DNA of 64,000 bases from Dyella terrae. Its GTDB lineage: Bacteria; Pseudomonadota; Gammaproteobacteria; Xanthomonadales; Rhodanobacteraceae. The stretch is from assembly GCF_022394535.1 (NCBI RefSeq), contig NZ_CP089414.1:1922001-1986000 (forward strand), written 5' to 3'. Positions 62,593-64,000 of this stretch are shown piece by piece. The notes beneath the pieces are model-generated. The model was given only the letters and a program-made list of their open reading frames with translations. It was not told the origin of the DNA and did no database searches. Both the position numbers and the translations under genes were made by a program. How positions within the stretch are numbered: position 1 is the stretch's first letter; each line of letters starts with the position of its first letter.

Positions 62593-63471
62593 ATGCGCTA
62601 TCGACTGATCGTCGCCACTGCCCTTCTCGTGTCCACCATGCTGGTGGGCGGCTGCAGCGTGAAAGCGCTGGTACCGCCCAACCTGCGTCCGCCGGAGAAC
62701 AACAATTCCGGCCTGGATCAGGCGAAGAAATCCCTGCAGCAGGCCACCCCCTGCTGCAGCACCTTTGCCGATTTCTCCTTCCAGGATTCGCTACCGTGGC
62801 GGCCGAAGAAGTTCGAACTGGGTCCGGGCAGCATGGTGGCCAACCTCAATGGCGACCGCAGCTACTTCCTGAGCTTCAGCCTGCCTCGCGAAACGCAGAT
62901 GCCCTACCGCGTTGCCGTGAAGTCGGAATTGAACGGCCGCTGGCTGCGCGCGAGCTATCTGTTCGCGCCGACCGTTGTGCTACTGGACGACGCCTTCCAG
63001 CCGATCGACAGCAAGGACTTGAGCCTGTGCGAGCACATGGGCTGGACGGACGACACCACGGGTGCCTTCGGCAGCGTGGATGTCACCGACAATCGCGCGC
63101 GTTACCTGGTGTTGTACAGCTCAGCCAAACAGCAGGCCGGCAATACATACTGGGAGCAGTCACCCGCCGCGTTCTCGGCCGAGGCGCCGGTGAAGATGGC
63201 AGCCGCCGGCACGTTCAAAGTGCCGCACGGGCCCGACGGTACGGTGTGGATCGGCATGATGGACAAGGCCTATCAGGACGCCCAGAACAACGCCATCTGC
63301 GCCAAGCCTGAGCAGGGCAACGGTGTGCTGAGCACCCTGCGTGATGCGATCCCCCTGCCCGGCATCGGCAGCGACGGTGACAAGAGCAATGCAGCCAAGC
63401 CTGCAGCGTCGCCCAGCAGCACAAACAACACGAATTCCTCGCCCGCGACAAACGACTCAGCCAAAGGCTGA
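62593..63471 (+). CDS. MalM-like lipoprotein
   Basis: Predicted lipoprotein of 292 residues, with lipobox VGGC (Cys near residue 21). CCSTFADFSFQDSLPWRPKKFE (cited by its Cys pair and LPW) and VANLNGDRSYFLSFSLPRET resemble the periplasmic MalM family of the maltose operon. The C-terminal 40 residues are low-complexity Ser/Asn/Ala/Thr. No maltose-transport gene lies nearby, so a maltose role should not be assumed. It starts 17 nt after the asnS stop. Confidence 0.75.
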   Translation: MRYRLIVATALLVSTMLVGGCSVKALVPPNLRPPENNNSGLDQAKKSLQQATPCCSTFADFSFQDSLPWRPKKFELGPGSMVANLNGDRSYFLSFSLPRETQMPYRVAVKSELNGRWLRASYLFAPTVVLLDDAFQPIDSKDLSLCEHMGWTDDTTGAFGSVDVTDNRARYLVLYSSAKQQAGNTYWEQSPAAFSAEAPVKMAAAGTFKVPHGPDGTVWIGMMDKAYQDAQNNAICAKPEQGNGVLSTLRDAIPLPGIGSDGDKSNAAKPAASPSSTNNTNSSPATNDSAKG

Positions 63472-63509
63472 GTTCGCATCCGCAGGCCTTCACCAACAAC
63501 AGGCACGGC

Positions 63510-63824
63510 ATGATTCAGCTTTATCTCTCGCTACTCCTGGCCGGCGCCATCTGTTTCGTACTGCACTTCGGCGCGCAATACCGCGTTGCGTCGCTGCTGC
63601 GCAGCCGGCACCCGAACGAGTGGAAGATCATCGCCGAGAGCGACGGCCAGCCCACCAACGCGTTGCGCACGTGGATGCGCCTGCAGTTGGCGCTGCGGTC
63701 GCCCGTACTGCCCGCACTGGAAGACGGCTCCGTTACCCGCTGGCGCCAGGTCTGGCGCTACAGTCCGTGGGCCGCATGGCTGTGCTGGTTCGGCGCACTT
63801 GCCGTGCAGTACACCGCGCGCTGA
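63510..63824 (+). CDS. small membrane protein of unknown function
   Basis: A 104-residue protein with a first hydrophobic segment (about residues 3-20), a basic loop with SLLRSRHPNEWKIIAESDG, and a C-terminal hydrophobic segment WAAWLCWFGALAVQY. It resembles universal-type two-segment inner-membrane proteins of Xanthomonadales, but I do not know a named family. It lies 38 nt after the MalM-like gene and 26 nt before an SDR gene on the same strand. Confidence 0.7.
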   Translation: MIQLYLSLLLAGAICFVLHFGAQYRVASLLRSRHPNEWKIIAESDGQPTNALRTWMRLQLALRSPVLPALEDGSVTRWRQVWRYSPWAAWLCWFGALAVQYTAR

Positions 63825-63850
63825 TCGCACTTTCCTAAGGGGAGACATCG

Positions 63851-64000
63851 ATGCAACTGGATCTGAGCGGACGTCGCGCCCTGGTATGTGGTGCCTCGCA
63901 GGGCATTGGCCGCGCCAGCGCCATCGAGCTGGCTGAACTGGGCGCCAGCGTCACCCTTCTCTCGCGTTCCGCGGATACGTTGAAAGCCGTCGCGGAGGCC
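63851..64000 (+). CDS. SDR family oxidoreductase, N-terminal part (runs off the window)
   Basis: The first 50 residues of a short-chain dehydrogenase/reductase. MQLDLSGRRALVCGASQGIG then RASAIELAELGASVTLLSRS give the Rossmann-fold TGxxxGIG-type nucleotide motif (here CGASQGIG, residues 13-20) and an Arg at 40 compatible with NADP. The rest lies beyond position 64000, so subfamily and substrate cannot be judged. GGGGAG lies 7 nt before the ATG. Confidence 0.85.
   Translation, partial: MQLDLSGRRALVCGASQGIGRASAIELAELGASVTLLSRSADTLKAVAEA

Noticed and set aside
62593..63471. Part of a maltose-uptake operon
   Set aside because: The MalM resemblance is limited and no malE, malF, malK or lamB is present in the neighbourhood.

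Overview
The window is a gene-dense, G+C-rich chromosomal segment of a gammaproteobacterium of the order Xanthomonadales, most likely family Rhodanobacteraceae (Dyella/Luteibacter/Rhodanobacter type). This rests on content: the N-acetylcitrulline route of arginine synthesis (acetylornithine carbamoyltransferase, ArgE', fused NAG synthase-kinase) in one block with proB-proA, a DksA with a long Lys/Ala/Pro tail, a FimX-type protein, and the order radA-alr-dnaB-rplI-rpsR-rpsF. I see no rRNA, tRNA, CRISPR array, prophage or insertion sequence.

Layout. 1-12.6 kb (+ strand): a lipoprotein, HMG-CoA lyase, a LytS/LytTR two-component pair, an exported amidohydrolase, three GNAT acetyltransferases and a YdeI-like protein, an SDR dehydrogenase, the EF-P paralogue EfpL, an AmpD-like amidase lipoprotein and a FUSC transporter. 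12.6-18.4 kb: a YCII protein, two kynurenine-pathway enzymes (ACMS decarboxylase and kynureninase) and a divergent MFS/LysR pair. 18.5-30.8 kb: an arginine-proline block on the minus strand, argF'-paiB-like-osmC-argG-GNAT-argE'-argBA-argC-argH-cupin-proB-proA. 30.8-42.8 kb: cysS, sufE, dksA, yidD, dihydroorotase, an M23 peptidase, folE2, a squalene/phytoene-synthase-like protein, gph-ubiG and mtaD. 42.9-46.8 kb: efp and epmB divergent, then fimX. 47.4-50.9 kb: the ribosome/SRP operon ffh-rpsP-rimM-trmD-rplS. 51-64 kb: a CcsA-like membrane protein, purU, a GST, radA, alr, dnaB, the rpsF-rpsR-rplI operon, an IscA-type protein, asnS, a MalM-like lipoprotein and the start of an SDR gene.

The observation I rate highest is in front of the arginine block. 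A 34-codon reading frame with four Arg codons clustered in codons 23-30 ends inside a segment (30614-30620) that can pair with the 5' arm of a strong intrinsic terminator (30552-30579) lying about 40 nt before argF'. This is the layout of a classical ribosome-mediated transcription attenuator, here apparently sensing arginine and possibly controlling a 12-gene arg-pro operon. I do not know of a described arginine attenuator of this kind.

Other points: two exact DnaA boxes 21 bp apart upstream of dnaB; a 269-bp element of nested inverted repeats before asnS; a seven-C run in ffh that removes its expected stop codon and runs the frame into rpsP; a DksA with one of the four zinc cysteines and a histone-H1-like tail; a putative S6:S18 leader before rpsF; a palindromic operator between the MFS and LysR genes; and several families of dispersed intergenic repeats.
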